Below, piece after piece: positions 29,238-37,078 of a stretch of DNA of 64,000 nucleotides; positions within the stretch are counted from its first letter, which is position 1, and each line of letters opens with the position of its first letter. Origin of the DNA: Deinococcus radiophilus. GTDB lineage: Bacteria > Deinococcota > Deinococci > Deinococcales > Deinococcaceae. Both the position numbers and the translations under genes were made by a program. Location of the stretch: positions 1 through 64,000 of the forward strand of contig NZ_CP086381.1 of NCBI RefSeq assembly GCF_020889625.1, written 5' to 3'. The notes below the pieces were generated by a model. It worked only from the letters and a program-made list of their open reading frames with translations, ran no database searches and was not told where the DNA came from.

Positions 29238-30227
29238 ATGACCCAACCTGACCCCAACCCCAGGCCGCCGGTTGGCCACTCCGTCCCTGAGATGCCGGAG
29301 CATTCTGATCCCCCCGTAACCCGCAACCACCGTGCCTCGCAGGAGCGTCCGGCATTTGCGGTCAATGGCTTCATGGCCTTTATCGTGCTGGGACTGGCGA
29401 CGGTGGCCCTGCTGTTTGTCGGTTGGCAACTGTTGGGCACGCTTCTGACCAGCGCCGCGGCGACGATTGGGCTGGCCCCACTGCTGATTCTGCTGTTCCC
29501 GCTGGCGGGCGTTCTGCTCCGTGGCTTTTTCGTGGTGGCCCCCAACCAGGCGGTGGTGCTGACCCTGTTCGGGAAATACATCGGCACGGTGCGTCAGAAC
29601 GGCTACTTCTGGGCCAATCCGTTTGCAGGCCGCCAGGACATCTCGCTGCGCATCCGCAACTTCCAGTCCGAGCGGGTCAAGGTCAATGATGCCGCCGGTA
29701 ACCCCGTCGAGATCGCTGCGGTGATTGTCTGGCGCGTGGTAGACACGGCCCGCGCCTCCTTCGACGTGGAGAACTACAACTCGTTCGTGGATATCCAGTC
29801 CGAAACGGCGCTGCGTCATCTGGGTACGGCCTTCGCCTACGAGGCTTATGGCACCGACGAACATGGTGAACCCGTCGTCTCGCTGCGGGGCCGCCCCGAC
29901 GAGGTGGCCCAGTACTTGCGTGAGGACCTGCAGGCCCGCTTGGCCCTGGCCGGGGTCGAGGTGCTGGACGCCCGTATCAGCCACCTGGCCTACGCGCCCG
30001 AAATTGCCAGCGCCATGTTGCAGCGCCAGCAAGCGGAAGCGGTGCTCCAAGCCCGTCAGGTGATCGTGGAAGGGGCGGTCGGGATGGTGCAGATGGCCAT
30101 CGAGCGGCTGGAACGTGACGGTGTGGTCGAACTGAACACCGAGAACCGCGCCGAGCTGGTCAACAACCTGCTGGTGGTGTTGACCTCTGAACGCGGAGCG
30201 CAGCCGACCCTGAATTCCGGCAGATAA
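29238..30227 (+). CDS. SPFH/Band 7-domain membrane protein
   Basis: This 329-residue protein has two hydrophobic stretches (about 43-65 and 75-95) followed by an SPFH domain: [48 protein letters not shown] and [26 protein letters not shown]. Such proteins form oligomeric scaffolds in membranes (prohibitin/stomatin-like) and often associate with proteases; no partner is encoded beside it. TACACT (29226-29231) lies 6 nt before the ATG at 29238, which selects this start and implies a leaderless transcript. Confidence 0.85.
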   Translation: MTQPDPNPRPPVGHSVPEMPEHSDPPVTRNHRASQERPAFAVNGFMAFIVLGLATVALLFVGWQLLGTLLTSAAATIGLAPLLILLFPLAGVLLRGFFVVAPNQAVVLTLFGKYIGTVRQNGYFWANPFAGRQDISLRIRNFQSERVKVNDAAGNPVEIAAVIVWRVVDTARASFDVENYNSFVDIQSETALRHLGTAFAYEAYGTDEHGEPVVSLRGRPDEVAQYLREDLQARLALAGVEVLDARISHLAYAPEIASAMLQRQQAEAVLQARQVIVEGAVGMVQMAIERLERDGVVELNTENRAELVNNLLVVLTSERGAQPTLNSGR

Positions 30228-30244
30228 GTCCAGCGGACTGTTAC

Positions 30245-30283
30245 AGGGCCGAAATGTCCACCCTAGGATTTCGGCCCTTTCTT
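30245..30283 (+). terminator. Intrinsic terminator after the SPFH gene
   Basis: An 11-bp perfect stem AGGGCCGAAAT/ATTTCGGCCCT (30245-30255 and 30268-30278) is followed by TTCTT. It separates the SPFH gene from the convergent SMR pair. Confidence 0.8.
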
Positions 30284-30289
30284 CTGCAC

Positions 30290-30622
30290 TCAGGCAGACT
30301 TTTGGGCTGGTGGATTCACCAGCTTCAGGCCCACCAGAGCGGCAATCAGTCCGGCCAGCAGGGCCAGGCGCAGGGGACTGAGTTCTTCGCCGAACAGCGC
30401 CGCGCCCAGTGTGACCGCCCCAACGGCCCCAATGCCAGTCCAGATGGCGTAGGCGGTACTGAGTGGAATGGTTTTGATTGCCTGGGCCAAACACTCGAAG
30501 CTCAGGACAGCCAGCACCACGAAGGCCACCATGTAATTGGAGTGGTCCTGACTCAATTTCAGGGCTGTCGCCATGCCGATCTCGAACAGGCCAGCCAGCA
30601 GCAGCCATGCCCAGCCCTTCAT
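30290..30622 (-). CDS. SMR-family efflux transporter, second subunit
   Basis: This 110-residue protein has four hydrophobic helices and the SMR pattern: WLLLAGLFEIGMATALKLS with the conserved membrane Glu14-type residue, then AYAIWTGIGAVG. It overlaps the preceding SMR gene by 4 bp. Paired SMR genes (YkkCD, EbrAB) usually form obligate heterodimers exporting cationic compounds by proton exchange. The start at 30622 removes a Gly-rich extension that lies inside the upstream gene. Confidence 0.9.
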   Translation of the reverse strand: MKGWAWLLLAGLFEIGMATALKLSQDHSNYMVAFVVLAVLSFECLAQAIKTIPLSTAYAIWTGIGAVGAVTLGAALFGEELSPLRLALLAGLIAALVGLKLVNPPAQKSA

Positions 30623-30936
30623 GCCGCGCCTCCGGTCAGGCGCAGCGCCGCAATCAGGGCCACCACCACCGCCAGCAGGGCCAGTTGCCGCCACCCCAAC
30701 CGCTCACCGAAAAAGAGCGCTCCAACCAGGACCGTTCCCACCGCCCCGATGCCGGTCCACACGCTATACGCCGTACCAAGCGGAATGGTCTTCATCGCCT
30801 CTTCCAGAAAGCTGAAACTGACAAAGGCACACACCAGAAACAGCCAGATGTAGTTCTTATTTTTCTGTTCCAGCTTGAGGGCCGTCGTGAACCCCACCTC
30901 GAACAGTCCAGCCAACAGCAATGCGGTCCATCCCAT
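30619..30936 (-). CDS. SMR-family efflux transporter, first subunit
   Basis: This 105-residue protein has four transmembrane segments with LAGLFEVGFTTALKLE and TAYSVWTGIGAVG, the SMR-family signature. AAGGAGG directly upstream on the minus strand supports the ATG at 30936. Together with the overlapping partner it should form a heteromeric antiporter for small cations such as quaternary ammonium compounds. A TetR regulator is divergently encoded 71 bp away, with two matching palindromes between. Confidence 0.9.
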   Translation of the reverse strand: MGWTALLLAGLFEVGFTTALKLEQKNKNYIWLFLVCAFVSFSFLEEAMKTIPLGTAYSVWTGIGAVGTVLVGALFFGERLGWRQLALLAVVVALIAALRLTGGAA

Positions 30937-30950
30937 GTTCTGCCTCCTTA

Positions 30951-30968
30951 TTCGCACGTCTGTGCGAA
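30951..30968. promoter_or_regulatory. Probable TetR operator 1
   Basis: TTCGCACGTCTGTGCGAA has 7-bp perfect arms around a 4-nt centre. The core GCAC-N4-GTGC recurs in operator 2, with centres 34 bp apart, about three helical turns. It lies just upstream of the SMR start codon. Confidence 0.6.
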
Positions 30969-30985
30969 ATTCACAGCTCTATAGA

Positions 30986-31001
30986 TAGCACATTTGTGCT
31001 A
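30986..31001. promoter_or_regulatory. Probable TetR operator 2
   Basis: TAGCACATTTGTGCTA has 7-bp perfect arms and shares the T-N-GCAC-N4-GTGC-N-A pattern with operator 1. It ends 6 bp before the tetR-family start and overlaps its likely promoter, so autoregulation is expected. Confidence 0.6.
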
Positions 31002-31007
31002 AAAAGG

Positions 31008-31601
31008 ATGATGCCCAAACAGGTGAATCACGACGAACGCCGCGCCGAGCTGGCTGAGGCAGTCTGGACCTTGATTCGCCGCGCTGGAATCGCGGGCGTG
31101 ACCATCCGGGCTCTGGCCCAGGAAAGCGGCTGGTCCAGCGGCGCGGTGCGTCACTATCTGCCCAGCCGCGCCGCCATTCTGACCTTCGCCGCCGAGCAGC
31201 TCAGCGCTCAGGCGGAGGCCCACCTGCGGAGCTTGCCACTCTCTGGAACTCCGCGTGAGAATCTCCTGGCCTTTTTGCGGGCCACGCTGCCCTTGGATGC
31301 CGAGAGCCGCGCGATGATGGAAGTTTGGCTGGCCTTTGTGGGGGCGTCAGTGGGTGATCCGGACCTGGCGGGAGTACAGGGTCTGACTTACCACGACCTC
31401 AATGCGGCATTGGTGGAGGTGCTGATCCAGTTGGAGAACCAGGGGTGGACGTTGGGCAGCGATCCTGCTCTGGGCGCTCTGGACCTGCAAGCGGTGCTAG
31501 ATGGCCTGAGTGTTCACCTGTTGCTGGGCGTCATCACGCCCGCCCAGGCTGAGGCTGCCCTGGAACGTAGTGTGGACCGACTGTTGCAGCCGCCGACATA
31601 A
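31008..31601 (+). CDS. TetR-family transcriptional regulator
   Basis: This 197-residue regulator has an N-terminal TetR helix-turn-helix (AGVTIRALAQESGWSSGAVRHYLPSRAAIL) and a C-terminal helical ligand domain. It is divergent from the SMR efflux pair, the usual layout for a ligand-sensing repressor of its own exporter. The start is 31008 or the adjacent ATG at 31011, both preceded by an AAAGGA-like site; earlier in-frame codons lie inside the operators. Confidence 0.88.
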   Translation: MMPKQVNHDERRAELAEAVWTLIRRAGIAGVTIRALAQESGWSSGAVRHYLPSRAAILTFAAEQLSAQAEAHLRSLPLSGTPRENLLAFLRATLPLDAESRAMMEVWLAFVGASVGDPDLAGVQGLTYHDLNAALVEVLIQLENQGWTLGSDPALGALDLQAVLDGLSVHLLLGVITPAQAEAALERSVDRLLQPPT

Positions 31602-31843
31602 TGGCAACCATGACCGAAGTACAGACCCTGGACCTGATCGTCGCGCTGGTGGTGGTGTTCGACCTGATCACCGGGCATTTTCTGAGTGCGCGGCAGCTGA
31701 AACTGGCCGAACAGATGCCCGAACCTGTAGACCGCGAGCAGATGCGGGCGCGGGCCGAGCGGGGCCGCATCATGCTGATGTATGTCTCGCCGCTGATACT
31801 GGTGGTGCTGTACTTACTGTGGCTGCGCCCTTCCGTGGCGTAA
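31601..31843 (+). CDS. Small membrane protein of unknown function
   Basis: I do not recognise this 80-residue protein. It has two hydrophobic segments (LIVALVVVFDLITGHFL and MLMYVSPLILVVLYLLWL) joined by a charged hairpin rich in Arg and Glu. The start overlaps the TetR stop by one base, so it is probably coupled to that gene, but no functional link is evident. Confidence 0.6.
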   Translation: MATMTEVQTLDLIVALVVVFDLITGHFLSARQLKLAEQMPEPVDREQMRARAERGRIMLMYVSPLILVVLYLLWLRPSVA

Positions 31844-31854
31844 TTGCTCACCCC

Positions 31855-33342
31855 TCAGGCCTTGTCCCGCACCTGATAGACCTCACCTCGCAGCGCGGCC
31901 TGAGCCGCTTCGGCGTCGCTCCACTCGTAGACAGTTTGCCCCCGCTGTAAAAAGTGCTCCCCGCCCTTGTTGGCGATCAAGACGGTGTCCAGTGGGGTGG
32001 CATGTTGCACAGCGTAGGCAATGGCTTCGGCGCGGTCCCCGATGCATTTGAAGTTGGGCCGGGTCGCTGCCGCTGCCATCACGTCCAGAATCTGGTTCAG
32101 TGGGGTGTCCCGGTGATCGGCTTCGGTGAGGATCACGCGGTCGGCCAGGGCGGTGGCTGCCGCCGCCATCGGCTCCCACTTGGACGAGTCGCGCCCCCCG
32201 GCTGCGCTGCCCACGATCACCCACAGCTGCCCGGCGGTGAGGGGACGCAGCGCCTGCAGCGCATTGCTGAGGCTGTCCGGTGTATGCGCCGAATCGGAGA
32301 TCACGCGGGGTTGATCCGGCGCACTGAGCAGCAGCTGCATCCGGCCCGGCGGCCCCTCAAATTGGCTCAGGCCACGCTGCAGGTCCTCGGCGCTGGCCCC
32401 GAAGCGCCAGGCCACCGCCATCGCTGCCAGGGCGTTGCCCATCTGAAAGTGGCCGGTGAGTGGCAGAGCGGCGCGGAAACGGCCCGCTGGACCGTCCACC
32501 AGAAACGAGGCCCGTCCGTCCGCTTCCTCCCGCAAATCCGAGGCCCGCCAGTCGGAACTGCCCCTGGCGGCGCTGTAGGTGGTTTCCTCATTCGCCGCGC
32601 CGCGTAGCCGCTCGGTCCAGGGATCGTCGGCGTTCAGCACCGCAAACGGCGCTGCCTCGATCAGGCGTCGTTTGGCCGCAAAGTAGTTTTCCAGGCTGCC
32701 GTGAAAGTCCAGATGTTCACGGCTGAGGTGGGTCCAGACGGCCGCGTCCCAGGCCACACCGCGCACCCGTTCCAGTGTCAGCGCGTGGCTGCTGGTTTCG
32801 ATCACGGCGGCCTGCGCCCCGCTCCTGCGCATCTGGGCCAGGAGGCCCTGCAACTGTGGAGCTTCGGGCGTCGTGAAGTGAGCCGGGTAATGCCGCAGTT
32901 CGCCGTCCGGCAGTTGATAGCCTGCTGAGCTGAGCAGTCCGGTTTCCATTCCCCCGGCCCGCAGCAGTGCCGCTGTCAGCCAGGCAGTGGTGGTCTTGCC
33001 GTCGGTCCCGGTGACGCCGATCACGGTCATCGCCTGACTGGGTGACCCGGCCAACAGTGCAGCAGCGTCGGCCAGCGCAGTTCTGGCCGTAGGAACGCTC
33101 AGGTAGGGCAGCGGTGTGACTGCACCATCCTGCAGACCTTCGCCCACAGCAGCGACGGCTCCACGCTGGGCCGCCTGATTCAAAAACTGGTGTCCGTCAG
33201 CCTGCTGGCCCCGAATCGCCACGAAGACATTTCCCGGAGCGGTCCAGTCGGCGCGGTGTGTTACGCCGGTCACTTCCGGGTCAGTGGTGGGAACAGAGGG
33301 TAGGGGCCAGCCGAGAGCGGCGGCCAGATCGCTCAGGCGCAT
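31855..33342 (-). CDS. murE: UDP-N-acetylmuramyl-tripeptide synthetase MurE
   Basis: MurE adds the third amino acid to the peptidoglycan stem peptide in the cytoplasm. The 495-residue protein shows the three Mur-ligase domains: an N-terminal UDP-binding domain, an ATP domain with VIGVTGTDGKTTTAW and the carbamylated-Lys region, and a C-terminal domain. The DNPR motif that selects meso-diaminopimelate is replaced by ADHRDTP, consistent with ornithine use, as known for Deinococcus peptidoglycan. Three clustered ATGs (33342, 33351, 33354) are possible starts; 33342 gives the family-like MRLSDLAAALG. No other cell-wall gene is adjacent. Confidence 0.92.
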   Translation of the reverse strand: MRLSDLAAALGWPLPSVPTTDPEVTGVTHRADWTAPGNVFVAIRGQQADGHQFLNQAAQRGAVAAVGEGLQDGAVTPLPYLSVPTARTALADAAALLAGSPSQAMTVIGVTGTDGKTTTAWLTAALLRAGGMETGLLSSAGYQLPDGELRHYPAHFTTPEAPQLQGLLAQMRRSGAQAAVIETSSHALTLERVRGVAWDAAVWTHLSREHLDFHGSLENYFAAKRRLIEAAPFAVLNADDPWTERLRGAANEETTYSAARGSSDWRASDLREEADGRASFLVDGPAGRFRAALPLTGHFQMGNALAAMAVAWRFGASAEDLQRGLSQFEGPPGRMQLLLSAPDQPRVISDSAHTPDSLSNALQALRPLTAGQLWVIVGSAAGGRDSSKWEPMAAAATALADRVILTEADHRDTPLNQILDVMAAAATRPNFKCIGDRAEAIAYAVQHATPLDTVLIANKGGEHFLQRGQTVYEWSDAEAAQAALRGEVYQVRDKA

Positions 33343-33482
33343 GCCCAGCATCATACGTGCCTGTGCTGGGCGCTGTCCGTATTTGTTTCTCAGTTTCCGC
33401 GTGGCGCTCTGCGCGGCCAGAGAGTGAACCTGCCTTTAGTGATTCGTGTGATATCCCCGTGCGGCTTACCTTAGCCTGGGGC

Positions 33483-33815
33483 ATGACCATGGAAAGCCGT
33501 GATATCAGCGTGATTCGCAACGACGAGCAGAGCCGCTACGAGGCGCAGGTGGAATACAGCAATGTGGGCCATCTGGACTTCGAAGACCTCGGTGACGCCC
33601 TGATGCTGACCCACACCGAAATCCAAGCTGAGGCCGAGGGCGAAGGCTACGGCACCGAGCTGGTGCGTGGCGCTTTGGATGACATTCGTGAGCAGGGCAA
33701 ACTGGTGGTGCCACAGTGCTCCTTCGTAGCGGCCTTTATTGACAAGAATCCGGAGTACCGGGAACTGGTCCATCCGAACCAGCGCGGACAGCTGGGTATG
33801 GATACCCGCGGCTGA
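33483..33815 (+). CDS. GNAT-fold acetyltransferase, YjdJ type
   Basis: This 110-residue protein matches the minimal GNAT proteins of the YjdJ group: a short beta sheet, EGEGYGTELVRGALDDIREQGKLVVPQCSFVAAFIDKNPEY. The GxGxGxxL acetyl-CoA pyrophosphate loop and the C-terminal strand are present. Substrate unknown. TAGCCT lies 5 nt before the ATG, suggesting a leaderless mRNA; the frame extends upstream, but that part overlaps murE in antisense. Confidence 0.85.
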   Translation: MTMESRDISVIRNDEQSRYEAQVEYSNVGHLDFEDLGDALMLTHTEIQAEAEGEGYGTELVRGALDDIREQGKLVVPQCSFVAAFIDKNPEYRELVHPNQRGQLGMDTRG

Positions 33816-33886
33816 ATTTTGCCGCCACGCCCTGCTTGGGCCGCCACGCTGTGCGTCTAGTCGCGGTAGGGTGGCCCGGCTTGTTT

Positions 33887-33892
33887 TAGCCT
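33887..33892 (+). promoter_or_regulatory. -10 element of the alpha/beta hydrolase gene
   Basis: TAGCCT is followed by 6 nt and a GTG start at 33899. This position supports the GTG as the real start of a leaderless message. Confidence 0.4.
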
Positions 33893-33898
33893 GAAGAG

Positions 33899-34960
33899 GT
33901 GCAGGCGCTGATTCCCATTCTTCTGATGTTGCTGCTTGGGTGGCTGGCTTATACGGCCATGACCAATCCAGCGGGCTTCCGACCTTCCTTGCCCACCCAG
34001 GAAGCCATGCAGCGGCGTGATGACGCCCAGCCAGCGCAGCCCACCGCTGATCCGGAGACACAGCAGGAGATGCCTGAAGGCCAGACTGAACTGACTGGGC
34101 CACTGATTGCTGAGGCAGTGGCGCGGCAGCCCATCTCCATTCAGGCGCTGCGGCAGCGGGAGTATCCGGGCAGTGATCTGCAGGGCGTGAGTACCCTGGC
34201 GCCTGGGCGCAACTACTCGCGGCAGGTGGTGAGCTATCAGTCGGATGGACTGACCATCTACGGTCTGCTGACCATTCCAACTGGTGAGCCGCCTGAGGGA
34301 GGCTGGCCCGCCATTGTATTCAACCACGGCTACATTCCGCCTGCCGAGTACCGCACCACCGAGCGTTATGCCCGCTACCAGGATGCCTTTGCCGAGGCCG
34401 GATTCGTGACCCTCAAGAGCGACTACCGGGGGCATGGCAATTCGCAGGGGGCGGCGGGCGGCGGCTATACCGATCCTGGCTACACGGTGGACGTACTGAA
34501 CGCCGCGGCCAGCTTGCGGCGAGATGAGCGGGTCAACGGAGCGCGTATGGGCCTGTGGGGACACTCGATGGGTGGTCAGCTTTCGCTGCGGGCCATGCTG
34601 GTGGACCGCGAGCTGCGAGCTGCGTCGCTGTGGGCTGGGGTGGTGGCTGACTACGCTGTTCTCCAAACCGAGTGGAACTCGCCGGGTCGCCGTCAGCTGG
34701 ACGATCTGAACCGCCAGTATCTGCGCCAGCTCAGCCCTAACGCCTATCTGGACGAATTGAATGGCCGCCCTCTCCAGCTGCATCACGGCACTGCCGATGA
34801 GGACGTGCCTTATAGCTTTCAGGTCTATCTGGCCGAAGACCTGCGCGCTGCGGGGCAAGCGGTGGAGGCCTACAAGTACGAAGGCGACGACCACAACCTC
34901 AGCCAGAATCTAGAGTTGGCCTTACGCCGTAGTGTGGAGTTCTTTCAGCAGAACCTCTGA
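33899..34960 (+). CDS. Membrane-anchored alpha/beta hydrolase (S9-like peptidase/esterase)
   Basis: The 353-residue protein has an N-terminal hydrophobic segment (ALIPILLMLLLGWLAYTA) that should anchor or export it. An alpha/beta-hydrolase domain follows: VFNHGYIPP oxyanion region, nucleophile Ser in LWGHSMGGQLS, Asp in HGTADEDVPY and His in EGDDHNL. The arrangement resembles the dipeptidyl-peptidase/acylaminoacyl-peptidase catalytic domain without the beta propeller, so a secreted peptidase or esterase is likely; the substrate is unknown. The GTG start is supported by a TAGCCT -10 six nt upstream. Confidence 0.85.
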   Translation: MQALIPILLMLLLGWLAYTAMTNPAGFRPSLPTQEAMQRRDDAQPAQPTADPETQQEMPEGQTELTGPLIAEAVARQPISIQALRQREYPGSDLQGVSTLAPGRNYSRQVVSYQSDGLTIYGLLTIPTGEPPEGGWPAIVFNHGYIPPAEYRTTERYARYQDAFAEAGFVTLKSDYRGHGNSQGAAGGGYTDPGYTVDVLNAAASLRRDERVNGARMGLWGHSMGGQLSLRAMLVDRELRAASLWAGVVADYAVLQTEWNSPGRRQLDDLNRQYLRQLSPNAYLDELNGRPLQLHHGTADEDVPYSFQVYLAEDLRAAGQAVEAYKYEGDDHNLSQNLELALRRSVEFFQQNL

Positions 34961-35028
34961 TTCGTGGCAGCCCAGTTGGTTGAGGAGATGCACTGTGGCC
35001 CGTCGGCTGGATGACCCGCTGGCAGCAG

Positions 35029-35547
35029 TCACGGAAGAACCCGGTGAGGAACCAGCTGCAGGTTCCAGGCCCGAATCTGTGCATGGTGCGGTGACCAGGC
35101 CTGCCAGATCTGTTCCGCCCACTCCCGCGCCAAGATCCGGTACTCGGTTTGCGGTGCTTCCCAAAACATCTCATATGTCGGCAACTGCTCAAGTGGCGGG
35201 ATCTCCAGTGGCGTAAAGAAATCGGGGTGCTGCCGCATCATTTCCTGATGCATGGCCGAACCTTCCGCTACAGGCTGACCGCACTCCAGCGAAAGGTCAA
35301 GCGTCATGAGACAGAGGGCTGTTGTCTGTACGCCAAGGCGCGTCGTGTTTTCTGGATGCGTGCAGGCATAGGCGTCAACGACGTATTGCCGTTCGCTCAT
35401 TAGCGAGGGTTGATAAAACGCAGCAAGCACCTCGCTACTGGCGGCGTGGCATTCACCAGAAGCCAAGATTCCCCGTGGCTTCGGCAAGCCTCCAGCGAGG
35501 TGTGTCAGGCCACAAGAAGGGCACTGGATTTTAGCCACGGCGGTCAT
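35029..35547 (-). CDS. DUF5946-family protein, copy 2
   Basis: This 172-residue protein begins with a CPSCG zinc-ribbon-like motif, has ...DAYACTHPENTTRLGVQTTALCLMTLDL in the middle and W-rich helices at the C-terminus. The upstream neighbour has the same architecture (Cys motif, DTYAAQHPG, HLTVLCAHFDFG), so the two are paralogues. Both match the DUF5946 pattern, whose function is unknown. Its start overlaps the first copy by 17 bp. The 68 bp between its stop and the alpha/beta hydrolase contain nothing recognisable. Confidence 0.75.
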   Translation of the reverse strand: MTAVAKIQCPSCGLTHLAGGLPKPRGILASGECHAASSEVLAAFYQPSLMSERQYVVDAYACTHPENTTRLGVQTTALCLMTLDLSLECGQPVAEGSAMHQEMMRQHPDFFTPLEIPPLEQLPTYEMFWEAPQTEYRILAREWAEQIWQAWSPHHAQIRAWNLQLVPHRVLP

Positions 35548-36058
35548 AATCTGTCTCCATCAACGTCTGTGCCCAGAATTGAACAGGAGTCTCCTGCACT
35601 CTCCAGGCTTCCCACACCTGCCTGGCCCATTCATAAGTCACCTCTTCAAGCTGACTGACTGGAAAGCTGAGGATGACCGGGGCATTCAACGGCCCCCACT
35701 GCTGGGGTGGATTGAGGGCAGGCCAATCCTCAAGACCCAGGCGCGGCAGCAGGGTAGAACTTAGGCGGGCGCGGAACTGGGGCAACTGCGAAAAGGGAAG
35801 GCCGAAGTCGAAATGAGCGCACAAGACCGTCAGATGGACTGCTACCGACCCTCGTTGCCGCCGTTCCGCTGGGGCATTGCCGGGATGTTGGGCGGCATAG
35901 GTATCCATCTGCAGCGGGGCATCAACACCCTCCGCCGCCAACCGAGCCAGCAGTTCGCCGTAGCAGCGCCAGCAAGCCGGTTGCGCCGACATGTAGGCGT
36001 GTGATGGACCGTCCTCGGTAGGAACCAACGCACCGCAATCGCAAAGCGCCATGCCCAA
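35531..36058 (-). CDS. DUF5946-family protein, copy 1
   Basis: This 175-residue protein carries CDCGALVP and later CWRCYGELLARL, a DTYAAQHPGNAP segment and VAVHLTVLCAHFDFG, the DUF5946 layout with conserved His and Cys that may bind metal. It is the first of two tandem, overlapping paralogues that have diverged substantially. No function can be given. The surroundings (hydrolase, PTS genes) offer no clue. Confidence 0.75.
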   Translation of the reverse strand: MGMALCDCGALVPTEDGPSHAYMSAQPACWRCYGELLARLAAEGVDAPLQMDTYAAQHPGNAPAERRQRGSVAVHLTVLCAHFDFGLPFSQLPQFRARLSSTLLPRLGLEDWPALNPPQQWGPLNAPVILSFPVSQLEEVTYEWARQVWEAWRVQETPVQFWAQTLMETDYDRRG

Positions 36059-36186
36059 AGGTTAAAACCTCACGCTACGTCAGGGTCAAGGTCCGTTGGC
36101 GTAACTGTGGCTCAGCTCTGACCAGAAGTTGCCATAAGACGCCTTTAGTCGGTGTAGAACCCCTTCCAGGTTCTAAGGTGCCGGGC

Positions 36187-36633
36187 ATGAATCCACAACT
36201 TCCCAGTGACTGGACCATGCCCCTTTCTGGCCGCACGGTGCCACTGAGCCAGGTTCCCGATCAGGTTTTCAGGAGCGGCATGATGGGACCCGGTTTTGCG
36301 ATTGCGCCGGTGGACGGCGAGGTGCGTGCGCCTTGTTCCGGACAGGTTGTCACCTTTTTTCCCACCCGCCACGCCATCGGGCTGATGTCCGACAGTGGTC
36401 TGGAAGTGCTGATTCACGTGGGGGTAGATACCGTGAATCTGAACGGTGAGGGCTTTACCGCGCTGGTCCAGCAGGGCGACCGCGTAACAGCAGGCCAGCC
36501 GCTTCTGCGCGCCGACCTGAATCTGATCGGCAGCCGGGTGCCCAGCACGCTAACTCCAGTGTTATTCACCAATCTGGATGACAGCCAGCAGGTGCAGCTC
36601 TCGGATACTGGACAGCTGAGCATCACACCCTAA
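36187..36633 (+). CDS. crr: Glucose-type PTS EIIA component
   Basis: This 148-residue EIIA-Glc-type phosphocarrier accepts phosphate from HPr and passes it to a sugar EIIB. The active-site His lies in LIHVGVDTV, with the supporting His in HAIGLMS; GPGFAIAPVDGEVRAP is the family N-terminal block. The ATG at 36187 is preceded by TAAGGTG; a GTG at 36178 is an alternative. It stands alone with no EIIB/EIIC in the window, so it must serve permeases encoded elsewhere. ptsH and ptsI follow after 175 bp. Confidence 0.93.
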   Translation: MNPQLPSDWTMPLSGRTVPLSQVPDQVFRSGMMGPGFAIAPVDGEVRAPCSGQVVTFFPTRHAIGLMSDSGLEVLIHVGVDTVNLNGEGFTALVQQGDRVTAGQPLLRADLNLIGSRVPSTLTPVLFTNLDDSQQVQLSDTGQLSITP

Positions 36634-36796
36634 GGTCAGCCAAATAGCTCTCAAGGAGGAGATGGTCTTTGGGCCAACTCTTCCCTTCTTCTTGCGTGAA
36701 CGGCAACGATGCCCGCAACTTTCTCTAAACCACACATGAACTGCCGCTTCAGGTTCTGACCTACCAGGCTTCAACAAGGGCTACGGGAGCCTGGGC

Positions 36797-36802
36797 TATG
36801 CT
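36797..36802 (+). promoter_or_regulatory. -10 element of the ptsH operon
   Basis: TATGCT is followed by 6 nt and the ptsH ATG at 36809. This suggests a leaderless ptsHI-nagA mRNA with its own promoter, separate from crr. The -35 is weak. Confidence 0.45.
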
Positions 36803-36808
36803 CGGCCT

Positions 36809-37078
36809 ATGGAACAAAAATTTGTGGTGACTGATGAGCACGGCCTGCATGCCCGCCCAGCCTCGGCGGTGGTCAAGGTGGCAACTCCCTTTACTGCTGA
36901 CCTGAAACTGGTGAGCGTAGGCAAGGCCGTGAACCTCAAGAGCCTGATGAGTGTGCTGAGCATGGGACTGACCAAGGGCAGCGAGTTTACCCTGACCGCC
37001 GAAGGCGAGGATGCCCAGCAGGCCCTGGATACGGTGGGTCAGGCACTGGTCGAGCAGGGACTGGCCCAGCGTGCCTGA
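36809..37078 (+). CDS. ptsH: Phosphocarrier protein HPr
   Basis: HPr shuttles phosphate from enzyme I to EIIA proteins. The 89-residue protein has the active His in HGLHARPASAVV (about residue 15). It also has the regulatory Ser region KSLMSVLSMGL (about 46), the site phosphorylated by HPr kinase in organisms that have it. ptsI overlaps its end by 8 bp. Confidence 0.96.
   Translation: MEQKFVVTDEHGLHARPASAVVKVATPFTADLKLVSVGKAVNLKSLMSVLSMGLTKGSEFTLTAEGEDAQQALDTVGQALVEQGLAQRA

Noticed and set aside
36653..36739. A 25-codon frame after AAGGAGGA between crr and ptsH
   Set aside because: The ribosome site is only about 2 nt from the ATG, too close to work well, and the peptide has no recognisable features. 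ptsH has its own leaderless promoter.
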